Counted from the first letter of the stretch, positions 1 through 5,166 are shown. The stretch: 5,347 nt of DNA from SIG471 sp045638565 (GCA_045638565.1 JAZUBN010000043.1:1-5347), one strand, 5' to 3'. Notes: generated by a model from the letters alone, not told the origin. Numbers and translations: made by a program.

Positions 1-50
1 CTCCCTTGCCTAAAGGGAGGGGGACCGCCAACAGGCGGTGGAGGGATTTA
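1..50 (+). repeat. Dispersed hairpin repeat, copy 1 (CTCCCTT type)
   Basis: This is a two-stem modular repeat. The first stem is CTCCCTT (1-7) with AAGGGAG (13-19). The second is ACCGCC (24-29) with GGCGGT (34-39). They are followed by the tail GGAGGGATTT (40-49). A copy in the opposite orientation lies at 2980-3024 and related units lie at 5167-5299. The window starts at its first stem, so the true left end may be outside. It lies between whatever is upstream and the first MATE gene. I see no T-tract after the stems, so I do not call it a terminator. I recall similar repeats as common in gut Clostridia intergenic DNA, but I cannot check this here. Confidence 0.7.
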
Positions 51-100
51 CGACGTCCCGCATTATCCAGAACATAACCCCAATATTCCCCGGTAAAACA

Positions 101-105
101 GGAGA
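101..105 (+). promoter_or_regulatory. Ribosome binding site of first MATE gene
   Basis: GGAGA (preceded by A at 100) lies 12 bases before the ATG at 117, counted from the end of GGAG at 104. This is slightly long but acceptable spacing for a Firmicute site. No convincing -35/-10 pair is visible between 50 and 100, so the promoter may lie upstream of the window or be weak. Confidence 0.55.
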
Positions 106-116
106 AAACAATTCTT

Positions 117-1475
117 ATGCGAAACTTACTTAAAGTACCAAAACAACAGGATGCAGAGCTTCGGGAGCTTGAAAACAAGCTCTTTCCGTCCATTTTAATC
201 GAACAGCTCAGCTCGGTGCTTCTGGGCATTGTAAATACAATCGTAATGGGTATGGTGTCGACAGCCGCCCTCGCAGGTGTTGGTCAGATAACATCCCTCA
301 CAAACGTAATCTTCCTCTTCTTCAATGGTCTCGGTCAGGGCGGCGCAGTTATGGTTGCCCAGAGCGTTGGCGCGAAGGATGAAAAAATGATGAAGAAAAG
401 CTTCGAGCAGGCGCTTATGGCGGGCACATTCGTCAGCCTTCTCGTCCTTGCTGTCCTTTTCGTCTTTAAAAATCTTATCCTCAGCTCGCTTTTCGGCGCA
501 GTCGAAGCCGATGTTATGAAGGCGAGTGACGACTATTTTTCCATCTGTATGTTTGCAACACCGTTGTGGGCGGTCTATTATCATATCGCAGGTGCTATGC
601 GCTCTTCGGGCGATACAAAGACTCCGATGAAGGCGACAGTCGTTATGAATGTCATCAATATCACGGCTTCCCTCCTGCTGTGTATCGTGATGGGTCTTGA
701 TGCAATGGGCGCAGGTATTGCCCTTGTTATGTCGGTATTTTCCGGCTGTATCGTCTGCTTTGTCAAGCTTATTGGCAAGGATTATCACCTCGATATGCCA
801 AAAATCGCAGGCTATAAGCCTGATATGGCTATGATCAAAAAGGTGTGGGGCATCGGTATTCCAATCAGCCTTGAAAGCCTTATGTTCCAGGGCGGACGCC
901 TTCTTCTGCAGGTTTTCGTTGCGGGTATGGGCACAGTGATGATTTCGGCTTATCAGGTGGCAAACTCCCTCTGCAATATCTTCCAGCTTCCTATGATTTC
1001 CGCTCAGAATCTCATCGTCACAATCATCGGCAGATGTACAGGCGCAGGCGGCAGAAAGCGTGTCCGTGAAACCCTCGATTACTTCAACAAGAAGACCTTC
1101 ACTTGGTCGCTCTATGTTGGCGTTATCTGCTTCGCACTGGCATATCCTGTCGGCTTCGTCTTCACACGTGAAGTGGAAGTTGTAAAAATTGCGTGGATTC
1201 TTATGTGTATCTACGGCGCATTTATGCCGTTCTTCTCGGCATCCTTCGATACTCCGCAGGGCTTCAAGGGGGCAGGCGAAACACGTTTCAGCCTTGTTGT
1301 CGGCACAGCTTCCATGTGGATTGTAAGAGTTATCGGCTCCTGGTTCTTCGGTGTGTACTGCGGTATGCAGGCATACGGACTTTACCTTGCAATGTGTCTT
1401 GACTGGGTTGTCCGCGGCTTGCTCTATTACTGGTGGTTCAAAACCGACAACTGGATGTGCTACGTAAGAGATTAA
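117..1475 (+). CDS. MATE family efflux transporter
   Basis: This is an inner-membrane antiporter of the MATE family, which exports cationic drugs or metabolites in exchange for Na+ or H+. The 452 residues match the usual 440-460 of the family, and about twelve hydrophobic segments are readable (first ones around 24-48 and 52-75; last ones around 330-350, 355-375, 393-415 and 418-440). Both halves show the family's internal repeat. AQSVGAKDEK (81-90) parallels GRCTGAGGRK (305-314), and GAMRSSGDTKTPM (159-171) parallels QGFKGAGETRFS (381-392). The first helix (FPSILIEQLSSVLLGIVN) departs from the common LPM...Q.LY form seen in the neighbouring paralogue, so the two are not a recent duplication. 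The ATG at 117 has an upstream GGAG. The gene converges on the second MATE gene and they share a terminator. The substrate cannot be predicted. A long antisense frame over this gene is a coding shadow. Confidence 0.93.
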   Translation: MRNLLKVPKQQDAELRELENKLFPSILIEQLSSVLLGIVNTIVMGMVSTAALAGVGQITSLTNVIFLFFNGLGQGGAVMVAQSVGAKDEKMMKKSFEQALMAGTFVSLLVLAVLFVFKNLILSSLFGAVEADVMKASDDYFSICMFATPLWAVYYHIAGAMRSSGDTKTPMKATVVMNVINITASLLLCIVMGLDAMGAGIALVMSVFSGCIVCFVKLIGKDYHLDMPKIAGYKPDMAMIKKVWGIGIPISLESLMFQGGRLLLQVFVAGMGTVMISAYQVANSLCNIFQLPMISAQNLIVTIIGRCTGAGGRKRVRETLDYFNKKTFTWSLYVGVICFALAYPVGFVFTREVEVVKIAWILMCIYGAFMPFFSASFDTPQGFKGAGETRFSLVVGTASMWIVRVIGSWFFGVYCGMQAYGLYLAMCLDWVVRGLLYYWWFKTDNWMCYVRD

Positions 1476-1491
1476 GTTTAACAGCAACAAA

Positions 1492-1515
1492 AAAGCCACC
1501 CATCCGGGTGGCTTT
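1492..1515. terminator. Bidirectional rho-independent terminator
   Basis: A perfect 10-bp stem, AAAGCCACCC (1492-1501) with GGGTGGCTTT (1506-1515), closes a 4-base loop (ATCC). Reading plus, it follows the first MATE stop by 16 bases and is followed by TTTAATTTA. Reading minus, it begins 3 bases after the second MATE stop and ends in an uninterrupted T6 tract. It therefore serves both convergent genes and looks stronger in the minus direction. Its stem closely resembles that at 5022-5047. Confidence 0.92.
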
Positions 1516-1518
1516 AAT

Positions 1519-2841
1519 TTATGTTTTATTCTTTATTACCCACTTATAACGCCAGATGACGATTATAAGACCGAGAGCCCAGCTGATACATTCTGCGACG
1601 GCGATTACGTCGACACCGATTATATCACGCAGGATAAACGAGCCTGCGATGCGGACAAAGAGGGAGAAAATGCTGATGAAAGACACAAATTTCACGTCTT
1701 TTGCCCCTTGCAGATAGCCGATAAATGCATTATAGACGGCAAAGCAAGGATAAAAAATGGCGCACAGCTTAAAGAATCGCCAGCCGATGTCGATGGAATC
1801 CTGACTTAATCCGAAAAGGCTGAGAAGCCAGCCGCCCATAAACACAAAGACGAGTGTGACAGCGAGGGAGAAAACCCCTGCCATAATAGCGCCTGTCGCA
1901 AGACCTTTTCTCGCGCGTTCAGGTCTTTTTGCCCCGAGATTCTGCCCTGTGAAGATGGAAATTGCCGAGCCGAGATACAGGATCGGAGTAATTGTCAGCG
2001 AATCTATACGATAGGCTGTGGAAATTGCCGCAACGGCAATAACGCCGAAATAATTGTTGATACTCTGCAGAATCATCTGTCCAACAGAATTGAGGCAGGT
2101 CTGCAGCATTTTAGGAATACTGAGGGTGACAGTTTCCTTGAAAATACCCATATCATAAAGGGATTTTTTGAAGCTGAGGCGGAAAAAGTCATTTTTATTT
2201 GCAAAACGTATGAGATAAATTGCTGAAATGCTCTGGGCTATAACTGTCGCCAAGGCAGCGCCGCCCACGCCCATTTTCAGCTCTGCAACAAAGAAAAGGT
2301 CGAGAGCAACATTGATAACGGTGGAAATTATAAGGGCATAAAGCGGTCTTTTACTGTCGCCGATGGCTCTCAGCATACCGCCGTATATATTGTAAAGTCC
2401 GGAAAAAACAATGCCCGCCGCAGAAAAGTTAAGGTATGAAGCCGCTCCCGGTATGATTTCGGCAGGAGTGCCCATAAGGGCGAAAATATTGTATTTTATC
2501 ACAACGATAAGGACGCTGGCAAAGATGGCGCCTATTCCCATAAAAGTCAAAGCTGTGGTGATAAGCTTTTTGATTTTGTCATATTCCTTTGCGCCGAACA
2601 TATGGGAAAGCTGAATGGAAAAGCCTGTCATCAGCCCCACTATGGCGAAAAAGCAGATGTTGAGTACGGCTGAGGCGGCGCTGACCGAAGCCACCGCTGT
2701 ATCGCCGATAAAATTGCCGAGAATGAAGGCATCTGTCAGCGAATAAAGCTGCTGCAGGATGCCGCCTGCCACCATCGGGAGGGTGAACCTCCAGAGAGCT
2801 TTGGTGATGTTGCCCTCGGTCATGTATGAATTATCTTTCAA
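1519..2841 (-). CDS. MATE family efflux transporter, TTG start
   Basis: This is a second inner-membrane MATE antiporter, 440 residues from the chosen start. It is closer to the MepA/NorM-like branch: MTEGNITKALWRFTLPM opens it (7-23), followed by LQQLYSLTDAFILGNFIG (29-46), the classic first-helix signature. Other family motifs are SHMFGAKEYDK (79-89), GGMLRAIGDSKRPL (154-167), GQNLGAKRPERARKG (299-313) and the second-half counterpart GYLQGAKDVKF (375-385). Twelve hydrophobic segments are expected and visible. An ATG at 2871 would give 450 residues, but then AAAGGAGG would lie inside the coding region. The TTG at 2841 sits 7 bases after that site and is preferred. The internal ATG at 2823 would be 25 bases away, too far. 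The substrate is unknown. The gene could receive read-through from the citC-HAD operon, which lies upstream on the same strand. Confidence 0.92.
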   Translation of the reverse strand: MKDNSYMTEGNITKALWRFTLPMVAGGILQQLYSLTDAFILGNFIGDTAVASVSAASAVLNICFFAIVGLMTGFSIQLSHMFGAKEYDKIKKLITTALTFMGIGAIFASVLIVVIKYNIFALMGTPAEIIPGAASYLNFSAAGIVFSGLYNIYGGMLRAIGDSKRPLYALIISTVINVALDLFFVAELKMGVGGAALATVIAQSISAIYLIRFANKNDFFRLSFKKSLYDMGIFKETVTLSIPKMLQTCLNSVGQMILQSINNYFGVIAVAAISTAYRIDSLTITPILYLGSAISIFTGQNLGAKRPERARKGLATGAIMAGVFSLAVTLVFVFMGGWLLSLFGLSQDSIDIGWRFFKLCAIFYPCFAVYNAFIGYLQGAKDVKFVSFISIFSLFVRIAGSFILRDIIGVDVIAVAECISWALGLIIVIWRYKWVIKNKT

Positions 2842-2848
2842 GGAAAAA

Positions 2849-2856
2849 CCTCCTTT
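2849..2856 (-). promoter_or_regulatory. Ribosome binding site deciding the TTG start
   Basis: On the minus strand AAAGGAGG is followed by a 7-base spacer (TTTTTCC) and then TTG (2841-2839). This is a near-perfect anti-16S match at ideal distance. It excludes the longer ATG frame from 2871, whose reading frame runs straight through the site. Confidence 0.88.
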
Positions 2857-2881
2857 GACAGGTATTTGCAATGGAATATTT

Positions 2882-2916
2882 TGTAGGGGATGGCGCTCTG
2901 CGACATACCGCAGAGG
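2882..2916 (+). repeat. TGTAGGGG-type repeat with internal hairpin
   Basis: TGTAGGGG is followed by a 7-bp stem, CTCTGCG (2896-2902) with CGCAGAG (2909-2915), closing a 6-base loop. Its first part (2881-2903) matches 3036-3058 at 19 of 23 positions, and a further TGTAGGGG unit starts at 3080. It sits about 40-75 bases upstream of the second MATE start, so it could be in that gene's leader, but nothing shows a regulatory role. Confidence 0.6.
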
Positions 2917-2952
2917 AAATAATAAGTAATAGTTAAAAGTGAAGAAGTGCGG

Positions 2953-2966
2953 TGTGATAAATCACA
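2953..2966. promoter_or_regulatory. Perfect 14-bp dyad, possible operator
   Basis: TGTGAT-AA-ATCACA is a perfect inverted repeat, 112 bases upstream of the TTG start of the second MATE gene. It resembles Crp/FNR-family half sites (TGTGA...TCACA), but with a 4-base gap rather than the 6 of E. coli CRP. The spacing matches the FNR layout better. No regulator gene is in the window. A chance palindrome in AT-rich DNA is possible. Confidence 0.35.
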
Positions 2967-2979
2967 TTTGATAGGTAAC

Positions 2980-3024
2980 AATCCCTCCGTCACTTCGTGA
3001 CATCTCCCTTTACACAAGGGAGGC
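2980..3024 (-). repeat. Dispersed hairpin repeat, copy 2 (inverted orientation)
   Basis: Read on the minus strand this has the same order as the copy at 1-50: a stem CTCCCTT/AAGGGAG (3022-3016 with 3010-3004), a second short stem GTCAC/GTGAC around a 3-base loop (3001-2989), then GGAGGGATT. The second stem differs completely in sequence from copy 1 (ACCGCC/GGCGGT) yet is still self-complementary. The structure is therefore kept while the bases are not. Confidence 0.72.
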
Positions 3025-3035
3025 TATCAGATTGG

Positions 3036-3058
3036 TTGTATGGAATGGTGCTCTGTGA
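3036..3058 (+). repeat. Decayed copy of the 2881-2903 sequence
   Basis: It aligns without gaps to 2881-2903 with four substitutions. The partner arm that makes the hairpin at 2909-2915 is not present here, so this is a partial or degenerate copy. Confidence 0.5.
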
Positions 3059-3079
3059 AGCTGACGGATAAAGTGTCCT

Positions 3080-3113
3080 GTAGGGGAGCTGCTTGCCGCT
3101 CCCGCATTATTCA
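3080..3113 (+). repeat. TGTAGGGG...CCCGCATTAT repeat unit
   Basis: TGTAGGGGAGC leads into a 6-bp stem, GGGAGC (3084-3089) with GCTCCC (3098-3103), and the unit ends TCCCGCATTATTCA (3100-3113). The same ending, with one change, occurs at 56-69 just after the first hairpin repeat. That suggests the same repeat type follows copy 1 there. There is no T-tract on either side, so it is not a good terminator. Confidence 0.55.
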
Positions 3114-3134
3114 ATCGCGCCGCAGGCACCTTAA

Positions 3135-3207
3135 TGTTTGCATGGCAAACAATTCATGGCAAAGCCAATTCATGTACCTGTACAATTCGTGCCAACGGCA
3201 ATTCATT
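3135..3207. repeat. Array of four different micro-palindromes with constant ATTCR spacers
   Basis: Four perfect inverted repeats follow one another: TGTTTGC/GCAAACA (3135-3151), TGGC/GCCA (3157-3167), TGTAC/GTACA (3173-3184) and TGCC/GGCA (3190-3200). Their loops are ATG, AAA, CT and AAC. Between them, and after the last, stands a 5-base spacer: ATTCA, ATTCA, ATTCG, ATTCA. Every palindrome begins with T and ends with A. The arms differ from unit to unit but always pair. The array begins 5 bases after the HAD stop codon on the minus strand, so it would be in the 3' end of that transcript. Its role is unknown. Confidence 0.7.
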
Positions 3208-3211
3208 ATAT

Positions 3212-3865
3212 TTATTCCTTAATCAGATCCAGAATCTCCATAGGATTATCGATGATTGTGCAGGCATTGTTGTTTTCAAGCTCTGCTCTGTCGCGGAAGC
3301 CCCATGTGCAGCCGACAGTATGAAGTCCGGCTCTTGCGCCTGCCATCATATCTGTGCCTGTATCGCCCACATAGAGAATGTCTTCCTTTGCAATGCCCAG
3401 CATATCGATGATTTCAAGGATGGCTGTTGGGTCTGGCTTTAATGGCACGCCTTCGCGGTTGCCGAAAACGATGTCGAGAAGCCCGCCGAGAGTTGCTTCG
3501 ACCACCTGTGCTGTCGTGCTGTGCGGCTTGTTGGAAATAACGGCAGTTTTGATGCCCTTTTCCCTGGCAGCCTTCAGCATTTCAACAACACCGTCATAAG
3601 GGCGTGTGAGATAGAGATAGTTTTCGTCGTAAATCTTATTATAGTCATAGAGCATCTTTTCAAGAAGCTCCTTGTCATCGCAGTTGCGGTCACGAAGCAT
3701 ACCTGTCATAAGGTTTCGCGCGCCCTGACCTGTGAGAATCTTATAGCGCTCGGTTTCGATAGGCTCGAAGCCGTATTTCACAAGAGTGTGATTTGCATAG
3801 TAGGCGATACTGTCAAGAGTATTGAGCAGTGTGCCGTCAAGATCAAAAATAATAGCTTTTGTCAT
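3212..3865 (-). CDS. HAD-superfamily phosphatase (Gph/PpaX-like)
   Basis: This is a cytoplasmic Mg2+-dependent phosphohydrolase of HAD subfamily IA. All four HAD motifs are present: motif I FDLDGTL with nucleophile D8 and acid/base D10, motif II S111 in VISNKPH, motif III K143 in PLKPDP, and motif IV D168/D172 in GDTGTD. Residues from about 16 to 88 are the helical cap. The 217 residues match phosphoglycolate phosphatase (Gph) and the B. subtilis pyrophosphatase PpaX. Motifs cannot separate these two, and other sugar or nucleotide monophosphates are possible. The ATG has GGAG 8 bases upstream. It begins 24 bases after the citC-like stop on the same strand, so the two are very likely one operon. 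Pyrophosphate made by CitC chemistry is an attractive but untested substrate. Confidence 0.92.
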   Translation of the reverse strand: MTKAIIFDLDGTLLNTLDSIAYYANHTLVKYGFEPIETERYKILTGQGARNLMTGMLRDRNCDDKELLEKMLYDYNKIYDENYLYLTRPYDGVVEMLKAAREKGIKTAVISNKPHSTTAQVVEATLGGLLDIVFGNREGVPLKPDPTAILEIIDMLGIAKEDILYVGDTGTDMMAGARAGLHTVGCTWGFRDRAELENNNACTIIDNPMEILDLIKE

Positions 3866-3873
3866 AGGTTTAT

Positions 3874-3877
3874 CTCC
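3874..3877 (-). promoter_or_regulatory. Ribosome binding site of HAD gene
   Basis: On the minus strand CCGGAGA lies in the 24-base gap after the citC-like stop, with GGAG ending 8 bases before the ATG. This gives the downstream gene its own initiation site within the operon. Confidence 0.7.
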
Positions 3878-3889
3878 GGATTTATATTT

Positions 3890-4933
3890 TTAATGATGTA
3901 CAACATCATCTGTCTGTTTTATTTTTTCAATAACAGCCTTGCCCTCGTCTGTCATAAAGAAATCGTATGTGGTCGATGGCACGAGCTTGCTGAGTAGTTC
4001 AAAATCGTCATTTTTCAGCGCCATACGGACATTTGATGCCGAAATCGCCTTGTTTTCCTGCTCAAGACGTGGAATAATTACAGCTTCCACCCCAAACTCA
4101 GGCAAAATCTTTTCCATAGCCTCATTGTAGATTGCGGTGACACGGCTTGTCTTTTCCTCGCCTGCAAAACGCTTTGTAATGCCGACAGCCTTTGCGATTC
4201 TGCCGAAAATCTCCATATCAAGACGGGTGTGCGCCTCGGCAACAATGTCGGCATCCTTGAGAAAATATGACGGGAAGGTGGCAGATGAAATGAGATAACT
4301 GCCCGTTTCATGGTAAATTATATTATCAAGATGGGCTGTGCCCTCTTTGATAAGCTTCATTCGTGCCTTGAAAGGTACTAAACTTGCATCTTCCGAAACG
4401 GCGAAAAGATGGAGGGTGTCGCACATTTTTGCCGCAGTTTCCACAAGGTAAAGATGCCCCTTTGTAAATGGGTTTGCATTCATTACGATAGCACCCTGAA
4501 TGCCCTCTGTCTTTGTGGAAGCCAGCTTTTTAAGGTAATTTTCAAAGCCTGTACGCTTGTTTTCCATAAAGACAACACGGTTTTCAACTCTTACGATTTC
4601 GTGGAAACCGAGAGATTCAAAAAACTTCGCCTTGTCGCACTTTGTATAGAGAAAAACGTGGGAATTGCCCTTTTCCAGCTGATACTGGAGCAGATGGGTG
4701 ATTATTTTGTTGAGGAGACCTTCGCCCTGATATTTTGAATCGACGGCAAGACAGCGCAGAGTGTTCATAAAAGCCGAGCCTGTCGCCATAAGATTATCAT
4801 TTTCGTCGAAAAGTCCCACAGTATAGTCAAGATTTCCGTCCTTTTCAATGCCTTCTTTGAGCAGAAGGGCATCAAGATCGCGCAAAGCCTTGCGGTTATG
4901 TGAGCGAATCTGGCGGATTTCGTTATCGAACAT
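3890..4933 (-). CDS. citC: Citrate lyase ligase family protein (CitC-like), orphan
   Basis: [Citrate (pro-3S)-lyase] ligase acetylates the thiol of the citrate lyase acyl carrier prosthetic group using acetate and ATP, giving AMP and pyrophosphate, in the cytoplasm. The 347 residues match the family length and two-domain order. An N-terminal GNAT-like domain (about 1-125) carries LAVDSKYQGEGLLNKI (62-77) with the Q/R-x-x-G-x-G/A-like QGEG. A nucleotidyltransferase domain (about 145-340) follows, with NANPFTKGH (152-160, the HxGH-type ATP motif with T replacing the first H), FAGEEKTSRVTAIYN (256-270) and ISASNVR (297-303). The ATG at 4933 has GGGAGG 9 bases upstream. It leads a probable operon with the HAD gene. 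No citrate lyase subunits (citD, citE, citF, citX, citG) are visible, so it may serve a lyase elsewhere or another carrier or pantetheine-type substrate. Confidence 0.88.
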   Translation of the reverse strand: MFDNEIRQIRSHNRKALRDLDALLLKEGIEKDGNLDYTVGLFDENDNLMATGSAFMNTLRCLAVDSKYQGEGLLNKIITHLLQYQLEKGNSHVFLYTKCDKAKFFESLGFHEIVRVENRVVFMENKRTGFENYLKKLASTKTEGIQGAIVMNANPFTKGHLYLVETAAKMCDTLHLFAVSEDASLVPFKARMKLIKEGTAHLDNIIYHETGSYLISSATFPSYFLKDADIVAEAHTRLDMEIFGRIAKAVGITKRFAGEEKTSRVTAIYNEAMEKILPEFGVEAVIIPRLEQENKAISASNVRMALKNDDFELLSKLVPSTTYDFFMTDEGKAVIEKIKQTDDVVHH

Positions 4934-4942
4934 AGTGAAATA

Positions 4943-4948
4943 CCTCCC
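4943..4948 (-). promoter_or_regulatory. Ribosome binding site of citC-like gene
   Basis: GGGAGG on the minus strand is separated by 9 bases from the ATG at 4933. It is a strong, well-placed site and supports this start. Confidence 0.8.
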
Positions 4949-4967
4949 TGAGAGTTACATCCCTTTA

Positions 4968-4996
4968 ATTATAGCATATAACGCAGCATTTTGCAC
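4968..4996 (-). promoter_or_regulatory. Extended -10 promoter of citC-HAD operon
   Basis: On the minus strand TGCTATAAT (4976-4968) is a perfect consensus -10 with the extended TGN element. At 17-base spacing the -35 is GTGCAA (4996-4991), a poor 3 of 6 match, which the extended -10 could offset. Transcription would start near 4961, giving a leader of about 28 bases that contains only the ribosome binding site. There is no room for a riboswitch. Confidence 0.75.
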
Positions 4997-5021
4997 CATA
5001 AATCGAAAAAAAGTATAAAAG

Positions 5022-5047
5022 AAAAGCCACTCGTCTGAGTGGCTTTT
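5022..5047. terminator. Rho-independent terminator upstream of citC-like gene
   Basis: AAAAGCCACTC (5022-5032) pairs perfectly with GAGTGGCTTTT (5037-5047) around the loop GTCT. T-rich tails follow on both strands: TTTTGTTTTTG reading plus, and TTTTCTTTTATAC then T7 reading minus. No plus-strand gene ends here, so its likely use is to stop minus-strand transcription arriving from beyond the right edge. That would insulate the citC-like promoter about 26 bases downstream of it. Confidence 0.85.
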
Positions 5048-5063
5048 GTTTTTGTATTCTGAA

Positions 5064-5086
5064 AACCACGCCATAGTGGCGTGGTT
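5064..5086. repeat. Strong isolated hairpin, 10-bp perfect stem
   Basis: AACCACGCCA (5064-5073) pairs perfectly with TGGCGTGGTT (5077-5086) around TAG. It is not followed by a clear T-tract on the plus strand (CAAAAGAG), and on the minus strand only by TTC. It is therefore a poorer terminator than its neighbour. It could be a mobile-element end hairpin of the IS200/IS605 or REP kind, but no transposase is present. Its function is unassigned. Confidence 0.6.
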
Positions 5087-5166
5087 CAAAAGAGCTTAAG
5101 CGGTGAACAGAAAATATTGTATCAGTCTAAGACCAGAAGAAGATATTTTAATATCCAAGTGAAAAG

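Larger units (their letters stand above)
2842..3211. other. Gene-free repeat mosaic between second MATE gene and HAD gene
   Basis: These 370 bases hold no credible gene. From left to right they contain the ribosome binding site of the second MATE gene, a TGTAGGGG-type repeat with a hairpin (2882-2916), a 14-bp perfect dyad (2953-2966), an inverted copy of the CTCCCTT repeat (2980-3024), a decayed copy of the 2881-2903 sequence (3036-3058), another TGTAGGGG-type unit (3080-3113), and an array of micro-palindromes (3135-3207). No clear sigma-A promoter for the MATE gene is seen, and no hairpin followed by a T-tract is seen after the HAD stop. Confidence 0.75.

Noticed and set aside
50..100. A sigma-A promoter for the first MATE gene (CATTAT at 61-66)
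   Set aside because: No -35-like hexamer lies at 16-18 bases upstream, and this sequence matches the end of a dispersed repeat also found at 3100-3113.
195..1499. A 434-codon open frame on the minus strand running through the whole first MATE gene
   Set aside because: It is antisense to a clear MATE gene, has a Cys/His/Asp-rich, low-plausibility composition with no recognisable domain, and begins inside the terminator stem. Codon bias of the sense gene explains its openness.
2842..2980. A riboswitch or attenuator in the leader of the second MATE gene
   Set aside because: There is one 7-bp hairpin (2896-2915) but no known aptamer core, no terminator hairpin with a T-tract before the start, and the hairpin belongs to a dispersed repeat.
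3084..3103. GGGAGC/GCTCCC stem as the terminator of the citC-HAD operon
   Set aside because: It lies more than 100 bases after the stop codon, has an 8-base loop and no T-tract on the minus strand (after it come CTACAGGACAC). It fits a repeat unit better.
3135..3207. Reading the palindrome array as a tiny CRISPR array
   Set aside because: The constant part is only 5-6 bases and the variable parts 11-17 bases and palindromic. CRISPR repeats and spacers are each over 20 bases and spacers are not self-complementary. No cas gene is present.
3040..3442. Short plus-strand frames over the repeat mosaic and the 3' part of the HAD gene
   Set aside because: They run through repeats and antisense to an intact HAD gene with all four motifs, have no ribosome binding sites, and show no recognisable protein features.
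3521..4738. Several plus-strand frames of 60-160 codons antisense to the HAD and citC-like genes, and a 77-codon minus-strand frame at 4078-4311
   Set aside because: The plus-strand frames are antisense shadows and the minus-strand one is an out-of-frame shadow. The sense genes have conserved motifs and good start sites.
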